NCBI GenBank assembly: GCA_964503615.1
Contig: CAZDBA010000123.1
Coordinates: 1 to 14,584, forward strand
Reading direction: 5' to 3'
Length of the DNA: 14,584 nucleotides
Source of the DNA: CAZDBA01 sp964503615
GTDB taxonomy: Bacteria > Planctomycetota > Planctomycetia > Pirellulales > Pirellulaceae
Each line of letters starts with the position of its first letter. Within the stretch, counting starts at the first letter, position 1. The notes below the pieces were generated by a model, which had not been told where the DNA came from, made no database searches, and saw only the letters and a list, made by a program, of their open reading frames with translations. Both the position numbers and the translations under genes were made by a program. Below are positions 1 through 7,186 of the stretch, one piece after another.

Positions 1-1535
1 GCGACCATCGGCGCACCAACAGCGTCTTTGCCCAAAAACAGCGGGATGTTCATCTTGCGAATCTTGTCGGATGACATCTCCATCACGTCACGCATCCGAA
101 CCAACTGTCGGGTTTCCGGATCGTTGGGAACTTCAACGCCCACCGTATTCTTGCCCGGAATCGGAGCCACGATCCGCACGCTGGGCACGCGCAGTGCGAT
201 CGCCAAGTCGTCGGTCAATCCGGTCACTTTGTTCAAACGCAATCCAGGTTCGAGGCTGATCTCATACTGGGAGATGGTTGGACCGGTCTCGATTTCTACA
301 ACCTTTACGTTGTACCCGAACTCCTTATAAGTCTTTTCCAGAATCTCAGCGTTGCGAAGGGCCGACCGCTTCTGGCTTTCAAAGTCGACCGCTTGGCCCT
401 TGTCCAAGATCTTAATACTTGGCACTTCGTAGTCCGAATCCAAGTCGGTCATATCTGCAGCCTCCAACTGGCTCATGACAACCTCACGCTCCGTAGGCGG
501 TTTAGTCTTGGGGACTTTAAAGTGCGGTTTCCTGATCGGCGCTGCAGCAGCCACAGGCTGGACCGCATCTGCGATCGCCTTGGCAGCCTGACCGCCGGCA
601 ATTTTTAGCGGGATCGTGGCCGGTTCATCCTCTTCATCTGCCTCGTCGATGTCAGTCGCTTCTTCAGCTTCGACCTCGTCTTCCTCTTCGTACTCGTCCT
701 CATCCTCGTACTCGTATTCTTCCTCTTCGTCCTCTCCATCACCAGCACGCAGTTCTTCGACTTGCTCGCCGTTCTTGATGCGGATACTACGTCGTTCGAA
801 TGGTATCGTTACCGATTCCTCTTCGTACTCGTCCTCTTCGTATTCATCTTCATCAACATCGAACTCTTCGCCGTCTAAATCGTTGGCAAGCGTAGTTCCA
901 TTAACCCAACTGAACAGGCGATGTAGTACACCAAACGGTAACGCCGCCGTTGCGGCGACCAGAGCGGGAGCGATCATAAAACGTCCGGCTCGGAAGATCA
1001 GATATTCGGTCCACATCATCGTTCCAGCCAAAGTTACCGCCGAGGCAACGATAAAGCTACCTACCGATCCCAAGCTCATACCCAACAAACCGTTGCCCAA
1101 TGCACCCAAGTATCCCCCGGCCCCGATGATGGGACTGACAGTCCAGTCGGGCAATATCATGCTACCCAACGTTGTCAGACCGATGAGAGTCACGATCCAG
1201 CCCGCGGTCTTGGTCCAAGGAGCACTTGTCCCGGTTCGTCGCAAAAGGGCAAACACCAAAGCGATCAAGCCAACAACCAAAAAGTAAGCACCCACACCCA
1301 ACGAATGAACCAACAGGTCAGCCGTCCACGCCCCAATAAATCCACACACATTGGATACTTCCGCATGCTGTGGATAAACAAGCTGGTCAGGCTGGTAGAT
1401 GCTCGTCAGTAATTGAGAGCCGTTCTGAATCGGATCCGCCGTATCGTAAGTGCTCAGCGAAGCGAGCAAAAAGATGATCAGCGCAAGAAGCAATACGACA
1501 AAAATGTCGCTGCGAATTTTTCGTGATTCGGACAT
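1..1535 (-). CDS. ftsK: FtsK/SpoIIIE-type DNA translocase, N-terminal part (runs off left edge)
   Basis: Membrane-anchored DNA pump that moves chromosome ends away from the division septum. About 511 residues are visible; the ATPase motor (Walker A/B and gamma domain) lies beyond the left edge. Seen in order: a short basic N-terminus (MSESRKIRSD), hydrophobic segments at about residues 11-27, 66-98, 110-128, 150-175 and 187-206, a very acidic Glu/Asp/Tyr linker at about 218-306, a short Ala/Pro/Lys stretch, then the start of the motor alpha domain from about 370. The alpha domain is recognisable from ETGPTISQYEISLEPG (416-431), LTDDLAIALRVPSVRIVAPIPG (440-461) and the following VGVEVPN, all typical of FtsK. 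The ATG at 1533-1535 gives the expected FtsK-like N-terminus; no clear Shine-Dalgarno site precedes it. The family call is firm from the alpha domain. The acidic linker is unusually long and low in complexity, and makes a Ser-rich spurious reading frame on the other strand. Confidence 0.93.
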   Translation of the reverse strand, partial: MSESRKIRSDIFVVLLLALIIFLLASLSTYDTADPIQNGSQLLTSIYQPDQLVYPQHAEVSNVCGFIGAWTADLLVHSLGVGAYFLVVGLIALVFALLRRTGTSAPWTKTAGWIVTLIGLTTLGSMILPDWTVSPIIGAGGYLGALGNGLLGMSLGSVGSFIVASAVTLAGTMMWTEYLIFRAGRFMIAPALVAATAALPFGVLHRLFSWVNGTTLANDLDGEEFDVDEDEYEEDEYEEESVTIPFERRSIRIKNGEQVEELRAGDGEDEEEEYEYEDEDEYEEEDEVEAEEATDIDEADEEDEPATIPLKIAGGQAAKAIADAVQPVAAAAPIRKPHFKVPKTKPPTEREVVMSQLEAADMTDLDSDYEVPSIKILDKGQAVDFESQKRSALRNAEILEKTYKEFGYNVKVVEIETGPTISQYEISLEPGLRLNKVTGLTDDLAIALRVPSVRIVAPIPGKNTVGVEVPNDPETRQLVRMRDVMEMSSDKIRKMNIPLFLGKDAVGAPMV

Positions 1536-1906
1536 AGTGGTACGCGCATAAAGTTACGGTTTCGACTCTTTTCGCGGAATCGAGTAAACGCGGGCGCGTC
1601 CGTGCCCCAGATGAAAGCGAGTCGTTATCAACCCGAACTTACGGCTTCATGCCTGCCAGATTGGGAATCGCTATACGTAATCCTTATCTACTTCATCGGC
1701 ATTTGGACGAGTTACAACAACCGGGACGCCGCGCAGGCAAAAATCTATTCCAATCGAAAATTTCGGTTAACCAGTATTGGCCGAACGAGCGATTCAATTC
1801 CTCACTGCCAACAGATCGCCAGCCGTTTTGGTATAAAGAGTGCCTTAAGGTCCTGCACGTGTAACGGGCTGCAACGAATATTCAACTCAATCGAGATCAA
1901 CCAAAA
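1536..1906. other. Intergenic region between divergent ftsK and amidohydrolase genes
   Basis: About 370 bases separate the divergent starts of ftsK and the amidohydrolase, so promoters for both should lie here. Two overlapping plus-strand reading frames (1602-1943 and 1649-1864) are open, but neither product resembles a family I know and the longer one runs into the amidohydrolase start. A TATAAA at about 1833 could be a -10 element for the amidohydrolase, but I see no well-spaced -35 box. Nothing else is supported. Confidence 0.5.
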
Positions 1907-3100
1907 ATGCGACTCAGTCAAACTGTTTCAGCGCTCGCTCTGACCGCTCTCCTGGTTTTGATTTCCGGTGTACCGTCCTTTGGCCAAGAGAGTGAGTCGC
2001 CAAAGTCGGTCGAGACGGAAGATGATTTGCTGCTGCGAGAGTTTAAGCCGGTACCGATGCTGAAAACCAAAGCGACCGATATCCAGTCAGCAAAGTTCCC
2101 GGTGATCGACATTCACAACCATTTTGGATTTCGCTTAAAAGGTGACCAAGCTCGCCTGCAAGAGTTCGTTGAGGTGATGGACCGAAATGGCATTCGTCTT
2201 TGCGTCAGTCTTGATTGCAAGTTGGGCGATGAACTCAGCCACCTTGCTTTTCTGAAAGAGTACGAAAACCGTTTTGCGACCTTTGTCCACATCGACTTTC
2301 AAGGGGACGCCGAAATCGACGCACCTCAAGACTGGGCTTGCAACCAAAACGGTTTTGTTCGTGAGTGCGTGGAAAGATTAAAGGTCGCCAAACAAAATGG
2401 CTGTTTGGGCGTCAAGTTCTTTAAACAATTTGGTCTGGGTTACAAAAACAAAGATGGCTCGCTAATCAGGATCGACGACCCGCGTTTTGATCCGATTTGG
2501 CAGGCGTGTGGCGAGCTGGAAATGCCAGTCATTATTCATACCGCCGATCCGGCAGCGTTCTTTTTGCCAACCGATAAAAACAACGAGCGTTGGGAAGAGC
2601 TTTATCGGCACCCTGAGTGGAGTTTTCATGGTGATCAATATCCCAGCCGTGATGAGTTGTTCGCCGCGCGGAATCGTGTCATTAAGAAACACCCTGACAC
2701 GGTTTTTATTGGCGCCCACATGGCCAACAACAGCGAAGATCTCGCAGAAGTCGGCCAATGGTTAGACCAACACCCCAATCTTTACGTCGAACCGGCTTCA
2801 CGAATCAACGAACTGGGGCGCCAACCCTATTCCGCGCGAGAGTTTATTATTGAGTATCAAGACCGAATCATGTTTGGCACGGATGGGCCTTGGCCGGAAC
2901 AGCGTTTGAAGTACTACTGGCGTTTTTTCGAAACCTTCGACCAGAATTTTCCTTATTCAGAAAAAGACCCGCCCCCTCAAGGCCTATGGCGAATCAACGG
3001 CATCGCGTTGCCCGATGAGGTCCTCGAAAAACTCTACAACAAGAACGCGTTGCGGGTTCTGCCAGGACTAAGAGAGAAATTCGAATCACTGGAAGATTAG
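1907..3100 (+). CDS. Exported amidohydrolase (amidohydrolase_2-type metal-dependent hydrolase)
   Basis: A 397-aa TIM-barrel metal-dependent hydrolase of the amidohydrolase-2 kind (the superfamily containing ACMSD-like decarboxylases and related hydrolases). An N-terminal signal peptide is clear: MRLSQ, a hydrophobic core at about residues 8-22, and a probable cleavage near SFGQ-ES (about 25-27), so it likely acts outside the cytoplasm. Probable metal and catalytic residues are the HxH motif in VIDIHNHFGF (H70, H72), the lysine-bearing strand LGVKFFKQFG (168-176), H211 in PVIIHTADP, H271 in FIGAHMANN and D326 in IMFGTDGPWP. All the expected positions are present, so the enzyme is probably active. 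The substrate cannot be told from the sequence. It is alone at its 5' side, with the ASCH gene 76 bases downstream on the same strand. The ATG at 1907 is chosen because it starts the signal peptide directly. Confidence 0.88.
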   Translation: MRLSQTVSALALTALLVLISGVPSFGQESESPKSVETEDDLLLREFKPVPMLKTKATDIQSAKFPVIDIHNHFGFRLKGDQARLQEFVEVMDRNGIRLCVSLDCKLGDELSHLAFLKEYENRFATFVHIDFQGDAEIDAPQDWACNQNGFVRECVERLKVAKQNGCLGVKFFKQFGLGYKNKDGSLIRIDDPRFDPIWQACGELEMPVIIHTADPAAFFLPTDKNNERWEELYRHPEWSFHGDQYPSRDELFAARNRVIKKHPDTVFIGAHMANNSEDLAEVGQWLDQHPNLYVEPASRINELGRQPYSAREFIIEYQDRIMFGTDGPWPEQRLKYYWRFFETFDQNFPYSEKDPPPQGLWRINGIALPDEVLEKLYNKNALRVLPGLREKFESLED

Positions 3101-3176
3101 GGCGCGACTGCTTCCAGGAAAGATCCTGTGCTTGCTAGAGTGGGCCAAATTCATCGGTTAAGATCAGAAAATTGAG

Positions 3177-3503
3177 ATGCCAGACTTCCCAGAGAAAACA
3201 TGTTCGATTGACAAGTTGCTGACGCATCCAAAGCTGGTTGCCGCTGCGCTTGCTGGCGACAAGACACAGCAGCGCCGCGCTGGTGTTTACGCGTATCCTG
3301 GCGAGACGTTTGAGATTGAGGGAATTTCATTCGTGGTGTCAGATCTTCGTCAGGAAGATTTAGGAGCCATGACCGAAGAGGACGCGCTTCGTGAAGGATA
3401 TCCAAATTTGGACAAGTACAAGACTTTGATTCTTCGAATGCACCCCGGTATGGAATGGGATGCAGCTTTTCCCGTATGGGTGCACGAGTTCTCCAGGGCT
3501 TAA
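3177..3503 (+). CDS. Small ASCH-domain protein
   Basis: A 108-aa protein consisting essentially of one ASCH domain, a PUA-like beta-barrel fold thought to bind RNA or nucleotides. Seen: the family-typical segment LAGDKTQQRRAGVYAYPGE (25-43), with the G-x-K-x-x-x-R core, then FEIEGISFVVSDL, an acidic helix EEDALREGYPNLDKYK (67-82), and ILRMHPGMEWD (85-95) close to a terminal WVHEF. Small stand-alone ASCH proteins of this type occur in many bacteria; some ASCH proteins hydrolyse N4-acetylcytidine, but this one cannot be assigned that activity from sequence alone. It sits between an exported hydrolase and a helicase on the same strand, with 94 bases to the helicase start. The ATG at 3177 follows a weak TTGAG with almost no spacing, so translation may not depend on a Shine-Dalgarno site. 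Confidence 0.8.
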   Translation: MPDFPEKTCSIDKLLTHPKLVAAALAGDKTQQRRAGVYAYPGETFEIEGISFVVSDLRQEDLGAMTEEDALREGYPNLDKYKTLILRMHPGMEWDAAFPVWVHEFSRA

Positions 3504-3597
3504 TCTTCCTAAACCCTCGTGTCCTGTCAGAACACGTCCTGTGTCGGATCGTCCTGCGTGCTACAACATTGCTTTTCGGTTTTAAGATCAATCCTCA

Positions 3598-5532
3598 ATG
3601 TCAGCGCGAAACAAACGTTCCACCACTACCGCGAAATCGGACGAGCACTTCATTCAGATGATGGAGTGGTTGTCCATGGAATCGGATGCGGAAGTCGAGC
3701 GGATGGCCGAGCGACGGAAAGCTCGTGATTCTGCCAAAGCGGAAAAATCGGGCGAGACGTTGTTGGATCTCGTTATCGAAGACAACCGCAACGGACTGGG
3801 CGGTCGACACTTGCTAACGATGCTCAAACGAAATCGTGAGCAGCCGATGCCTTGGCACCGTTTACGCGTCGGCTCGCCTGTCATTCTGACGACTTTTCCA
3901 GACGACGACGGGACCTCATATCAGGGCGTCGTTAGTGCCAAAAAGAACAACAGCATCCAAATCGCACTCTCGCGCTACCCTGATGGCAATCGGTTTCGGA
4001 TCGACCTCGCCGCCGACGAAGTAACTCGGCGACGTTTAATGGCGGCGGTTACTCTGGTCAAAGATTCCAAGGGCCGATTGGGGCATCTGCGAAATATCTC
4101 GATGGGCGAAACCCAGCCAGAATTTGGCGGGGACGAAAGGGCGAACAAGAAACCGATCGAATTCAAAACCGAGCTAAACGAATCGCAGCAAGCGGCCGTT
4201 CAGTTTTGTTTACAAGCCAACGACGCTGCGATCGTTCATGGCCCACCGGGGACTGGCAAAACAACAACGGTGATCGAGTTGATCATCCAAGCCGTCGAGC
4301 GGGGCGATCGAGTGCTTGCCTGTGCTCCCAGTAACACTGCGGTCGATAATCTTTTGGAACGATTGGTCGCTGCCGGTCAGCGAGTGGTCCGACTTGGCCA
4401 TCCCGCGCGGGTCACGGAAACGCTTCGGCAACACACCCTGGATGGGCTGGTCGAAGACAGCGACGAAATGGCGATCATCCGTTCAATGCGTCGGGAGGCG
4501 GAAGAGATCTTTCGCAAACTGGACCGTTATACGCGAGCTCGGCCCGATCGTGGCGAAAGAGCTGCGCAGAAGCGGGAGGCAAAACAACTCAAGTCGGATG
4601 CGAGATTGCTGGAAAAGCAAACGATCCATAACTTGCTGGAACGCGCCGACGTTATTTGCGCAACCACGACTTTGAACGAAGATCTGCTGGGCGATCGTTG
4701 GTTCGATCTGTGCGTGATTGATGAAGCTTGCCAGAGCACCGAACCGGGTTGCTGGATTCCGCTTTCTCGATGCGACAAATTTATTCTGGCGGGGGACCAT
4801 CAACAGTTGCCACCTACCGTGCTTTCGCAGGAAGCCGCGCGAGCTGGCTTCGATGTAAGCCTACTGGAGCGCATGGTTCGAATTTTTGGCGATGATATCA
4901 CCCGTTTGTTGTCGGTACAGTATCGAATGCATGAGCAGATCATGAGCTTTTCCTCAGACCATTTTTATGATGGCGAGTTGGTGGCGCATGAGTCGGTGGC
5001 TGGACATTTGTTGAGCGATCTGGAATTTGTCGAGCCAACTGAGTTTTCGCAAACAACGATGACGTTTATCGACACGGCCGGCGCGAATTGGGATGAAGAA
5101 TTGGAGCCAGAAGGATTGAGCAAGCGTAACCCGCAAGAGGCTGAGCTGTTGTTGCAAAAAGCGGAGCAGTTGATCAAAGCGGGAGTCAAACCGACGGAGA
5201 TCGCGATCATCGCTCCGTATGCGGCACAAGTTCGCTTGTTGCGTCGCAACAGCTCTTACAAAGCGATCGAGATCGACACGGTCGACGGTTTTCAAGGCCG
5301 TGAAAAAGAGTGCGTATTGATCTCGACCGTACGCAGCAATCCAGAAGGCGAGATTGGCTTCCTGGGCGATGCCCGCCGCATGAACGTCGCGATCACACGC
5401 GCGAGGAGAAAGCTGATCGTGATCGGAGACAGCGCGACGCTTGGAGTCAGCCCCTTTTTCAAATCGCTACTGGACTATTTTGAAAAGGTAGGTGGGTATC
5501 GAAGCGTTTGGGAAGAGCAAAGCTACGAATAG
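3598..5532 (+). CDS. Superfamily I helicase, UPF1/SMUBP2 (IGHMBP2)-like AAA_11/AAA_12 ATPase
   Basis: A 644-aa UPF1-like superfamily I helicase, expected to unwind DNA or RNA using ATP in the cytoplasm. Domain order: a charged, probably helical N-terminus (1-60), a small beta-barrel-like region (about 88-150), then the two RecA-like domains. Motifs seen: Q-motif region LNESQQAAV (193-201), Walker A GPPGTGKTT (215-223), motif Ia APSNTAVDN (243-251), Walker B/motif II VIDEACQSTEP (374-383), motif III LAGDHQQLPPT (398-407), motif IV SVQYRMHEQI (439-448), motif V TVDGFQGREKE (561-571) and motif VI RRMNVAITRARRKL (593-606). All catalytic positions look intact and the length suits bacterial SMUBP2-like helicases. 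The basic insert between motifs Ia and II (about 300-345, many Arg/Lys/Glu) is likely a coiled or accessory helical domain. The cellular role of bacterial members is poorly defined. The gene ends 112 bases from the convergent sigma factor gene. Confidence 0.9.
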   Translation: MSARNKRSTTTAKSDEHFIQMMEWLSMESDAEVERMAERRKARDSAKAEKSGETLLDLVIEDNRNGLGGRHLLTMLKRNREQPMPWHRLRVGSPVILTTFPDDDGTSYQGVVSAKKNNSIQIALSRYPDGNRFRIDLAADEVTRRRLMAAVTLVKDSKGRLGHLRNISMGETQPEFGGDERANKKPIEFKTELNESQQAAVQFCLQANDAAIVHGPPGTGKTTTVIELIIQAVERGDRVLACAPSNTAVDNLLERLVAAGQRVVRLGHPARVTETLRQHTLDGLVEDSDEMAIIRSMRREAEEIFRKLDRYTRARPDRGERAAQKREAKQLKSDARLLEKQTIHNLLERADVICATTTLNEDLLGDRWFDLCVIDEACQSTEPGCWIPLSRCDKFILAGDHQQLPPTVLSQEAARAGFDVSLLERMVRIFGDDITRLLSVQYRMHEQIMSFSSDHFYDGELVAHESVAGHLLSDLEFVEPTEFSQTTMTFIDTAGANWDEELEPEGLSKRNPQEAELLLQKAEQLIKAGVKPTEIAIIAPYAAQVRLLRRNSSYKAIEIDTVDGFQGREKECVLISTVRSNPEGEIGFLGDARRMNVAITRARRKLIVIGDSATLGVSPFFKSLLDYFEKVGGYRSVWEEQSYE

Positions 5533-5644
5533 CAATCGCAGTTCTCTACTTGAAATGTCTTTACTTTGATTGACCGTTCAGTTGTTCAGGCCGCTGGGCA
5601 TTTGGAAGACGAAATCTTCATTGGCTCGCTATACTTTGGTTGAT

Positions 5645-6235
5645 TCAGACTTCCATTATCTCTTTTAGCTTCTTCAGCGAACGGGTAAGCAGGACGCGAG
5701 TGGCCCCGTCTGATTTACCAATCTCTTTTGAGATCTCTTTGGTGGATTTGCCTTTGGCGTAGCGAAGGTCCAGCACTAATTGTTGGTTCTCAGGTAGTTT
5801 TTCCATTGCCTGAATCAACTGGAACTCTTTTTGGTTTCGAGAAAATGCGCGGCTAGGCGAGGTGATGCTGGCGACCAGAAGATTGACCAGGCCGATATCA
5901 TCATCTCCTTTCGCGTGGATACCCGTCTCCTTTTTGGAGTCCCGTTTTTGTGAAGCGAACTTTCTTTGCTCGTCGATAATTCTGCGGTCGGCAAGTTCGC
6001 AAAACCATCCGAACGGTCCTGCGTCGGTGAACTTGATATCTTTCAGGCTACGAAATGCCGTGGTGCAGATTTCTTGAAAGATATCTTCCGCTTCTACTTT
6101 CTTCTTAAGCCCTGGCCCCATCTTGCTGAAGATCACAGCCAATAAATCGGGCCGCCGAAGCTCCAGGTATTTTACCAGTGCATCGGAGTCACCATTCTTG
6201 ATCGCTTCTACAAGTTCTTCCGGACTTTTTTCCAT
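5645..6235 (-). CDS. ECF-type RNA polymerase sigma factor
   Basis: A 196-aa sigma-70-family factor of ECF type, redirecting RNA polymerase to a regulon that cannot be read from this window. Sigma-2 is at about residues 10-93: VEAEDIFQEICTTAF (47-61) matches region 2.2 and GWFCELADRRIIDEQRK (76-92) regions 2.3-2.4. Sigma-4 is at about 140-192: LPENQQLVLDLRYAKG (147-162), then a helix-turn-helix STKEISKEIGKSDGATRVLL (164-183). Between them is a Lys/Ser/Asp-rich linker. I chose ATG 6233-6235; a TTG five codons upstream (6248-6250) would add MNSQP. Neither has a good Shine-Dalgarno site. No anti-sigma factor or kinase is next to it; directly upstream is a TPR remnant, and the helicase converges from the other side. 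Planctomycetes encode many such sigma factors. Confidence 0.87.
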   Translation of the reverse strand: MEKSPEELVEAIKNGDSDALVKYLELRRPDLLAVIFSKMGPGLKKKVEAEDIFQEICTTAFRSLKDIKFTDAGPFGWFCELADRRIIDEQRKFASQKRDSKKETGIHAKGDDDIGLVNLLVASITSPSRAFSRNQKEFQLIQAMEKLPENQQLVLDLRYAKGKSTKEISKEIGKSDGATRVLLTRSLKKLKEIMEV

Positions 6236-6253
6236 AGGTTGGCTATTCAAGTT

Positions 6254-6289
6254 TAAGTTAGTGGGCGACAGGTCGTCGCCTATAAGTTA
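6254..6289. repeat. Short palindrome flanked by 7-base direct repeats
   Basis: A perfect 6-bp inverted repeat, GGCGAC (6264-6269) and GTCGCC (6275-6280), with a 5-base spacer (AGGTC), is bracketed by two direct copies of TAAGTTA (6254-6260 and 6283-6289). The layout looks like a tiny palindromic element with a target-site duplication, or a REP-like dispersed repeat. It could also be a regulatory hairpin upstream of the sigma factor, whose ATG lies 18 bases further along the minus strand. The stop codon of the TPR remnant falls inside the right-hand direct repeat. The arms and repeats are seen directly; the mobile origin is inference. Confidence 0.45.
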
Positions 6290-6484
6290 CTTGGTTTCGC
6301 TGGTGTCGGAAAGCAGATTCTTTAAATTGCGTTTTGCATTTTCGTACTTTGGGGAAATTTGAATCGCTTTGCGGAAATTGGATTCGGCTGCCGCGCGGTT
6401 TCCTTGCTCGCGATGGAGCACCCCTCTGGTATTGATCGCTAATGAGTAGTCAGGTTGCTCTAGTAGACTCAGTTCAATAAATCG
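6287..6484 (-). pseudogene. TPR-protein 3' remnant lacking a start
   Basis: An open minus-strand frame of 65 codons ending in TAA (6287-6289) encodes a recognisable tetratricopeptide-type segment: YSLAINTRGVLHREQGNRAA followed by AESNFRKAIQISPKYENAKR, with Ala, Gly, Phe/Ala and Pro at the positions a TPR needs, then a helical NLKNLL and a polar tail. The frame stays open a further 22 codons into the 3' end of mobA in a different phase and then meets a stop. It has no ATG, GTG or TTG before the TPR; the one internal GTG would cut the motif. It is therefore best read as the 3' end of a longer TPR gene whose 5' part is gone, with mobA ending only 5 bases before the recognisable part. A sequencing or assembly frameshift, or an unusual start, cannot be excluded. 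Confidence 0.6.
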
Positions 6485-6489
6485 GTGTT

Positions 6490-7158
6490 TTAGTTTGGGC
6501 CTGAGTCTAATTCCGGCGGGACTGGAAAACCAACCCTTTTGGCCAACGTTTTGTAGTCATCCAGCGTGTTGATATTTGCGAGGCTGTTCAGAGCCGGATC
6601 AACCGATTGCAATAGGTCGATAGAAACTTCTTTTGCATGTATGTGCTGGATGATCTCAGAAACTCTCAGCTGGTCGCGCGCGATCAACTCGTCCAGCTTT
6701 GCCAAAACAGTTCGACGATAAATCGCAGTCAGACCGTAGATGCGGGACCTATCAACGGGAACAATCGCTTCGTAGTCACCCAATTCGGCAGCAAGTTGGG
6801 GGATAATCGCCCCGCGAATTCCGGGCACGTCACAACTGGTGACGAAAGCTGCCTCAATATTGGCAGACATTGCGGCCAGCCCCGCTGCGATTCCTTCCAG
6901 GGGGCCACGCCCTGGGACACGGTCATGAGTCACGATAACGTTTTCGGGCAACTCAGAATGTTGCTGAGTATGCGAGGCATCGCAGACAACGACTATCTCC
7001 TGGACTTGGTCGGCGATTTCAGAAACGATCCGAGTTAGAAAGGTGGTTTGTTGCTTACCGTTGCCAAACACAAGCTGGCTTTTATCGAAACCCATGCGCG
7101 TGCTTTTCCCACCGCAAAGAACGATCGCTGCCAGTGCTTTGGGTACCGAATTGGACAT
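6490..7158 (-). CDS. mobA: Molybdenum cofactor guanylyltransferase
   Basis: MobA transfers GMP from GTP to molybdopterin to make the guanine dinucleotide form of the molybdenum cofactor, in the cytoplasm. The product is 222 aa from ATG 7156-7158, close to the usual size of about 190-220. Seen: the nucleotide-binding loop AAIVLCGGKSTRMGFDKSQL (10-29), with CGG in place of the commoner AGG; HDRVPGRGPLEGIAAGL (78-94), the guanine/substrate loop; FVTSCDVPGI (105-114), with the metal-binding Asp at 110; and NINTLDDYKTL (195-205), the terminal MobA signature. The longer upstream frame (to 7308) lies inside the oligopeptidase 3' end and adds no conserved sequence, so it is rejected as the start. The gene follows the oligopeptidase by 28 bases on the same strand and may be cotranscribed, although the functions are unrelated. 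The Pro-rich C-terminus is about 10 residues longer than needed. Confidence 0.88.
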   Translation of the reverse strand: MSNSVPKALAAIVLCGGKSTRMGFDKSQLVFGNGKQQTTFLTRIVSEIADQVQEIVVVCDASHTQQHSELPENVIVTHDRVPGRGPLEGIAAGLAAMSANIEAAFVTSCDVPGIRGAIIPQLAAELGDYEAIVPVDRSRIYGLTAIYRRTVLAKLDELIARDQLRVSEIIQHIHAKEVSIDLLQSVDPALNSLANINTLDDYKTLAKRVGFPVPPELDSGPN

Positions 7159-7186
7159 GGACAAATCAACCTGATTGAGTAGTTGA

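Noticed and set aside
616..1287. Serine-rich plus-strand frame of 223 codons
   Set aside because: Antisense shadow of the acidic linker and membrane domain of ftsK; the minus-strand frame has clear FtsK motifs.
1602..1943. Two overlapping plus-strand reading frames (113 and 71 codons) between ftsK and the amidohydrolase
   Set aside because: No recognisable family, no ribosome binding site, and the longer one overlaps the amidohydrolase signal peptide. The 71-codon frame (1649-1864) has a few protein-like stretches, so a decayed gene is possible but unsupported.
5605..5619. GAAGA-N5-TCTTC hairpin between the helicase and sigma factor genes
   Set aside because: Only 5 bp, low GC, no T-run; likely by chance.
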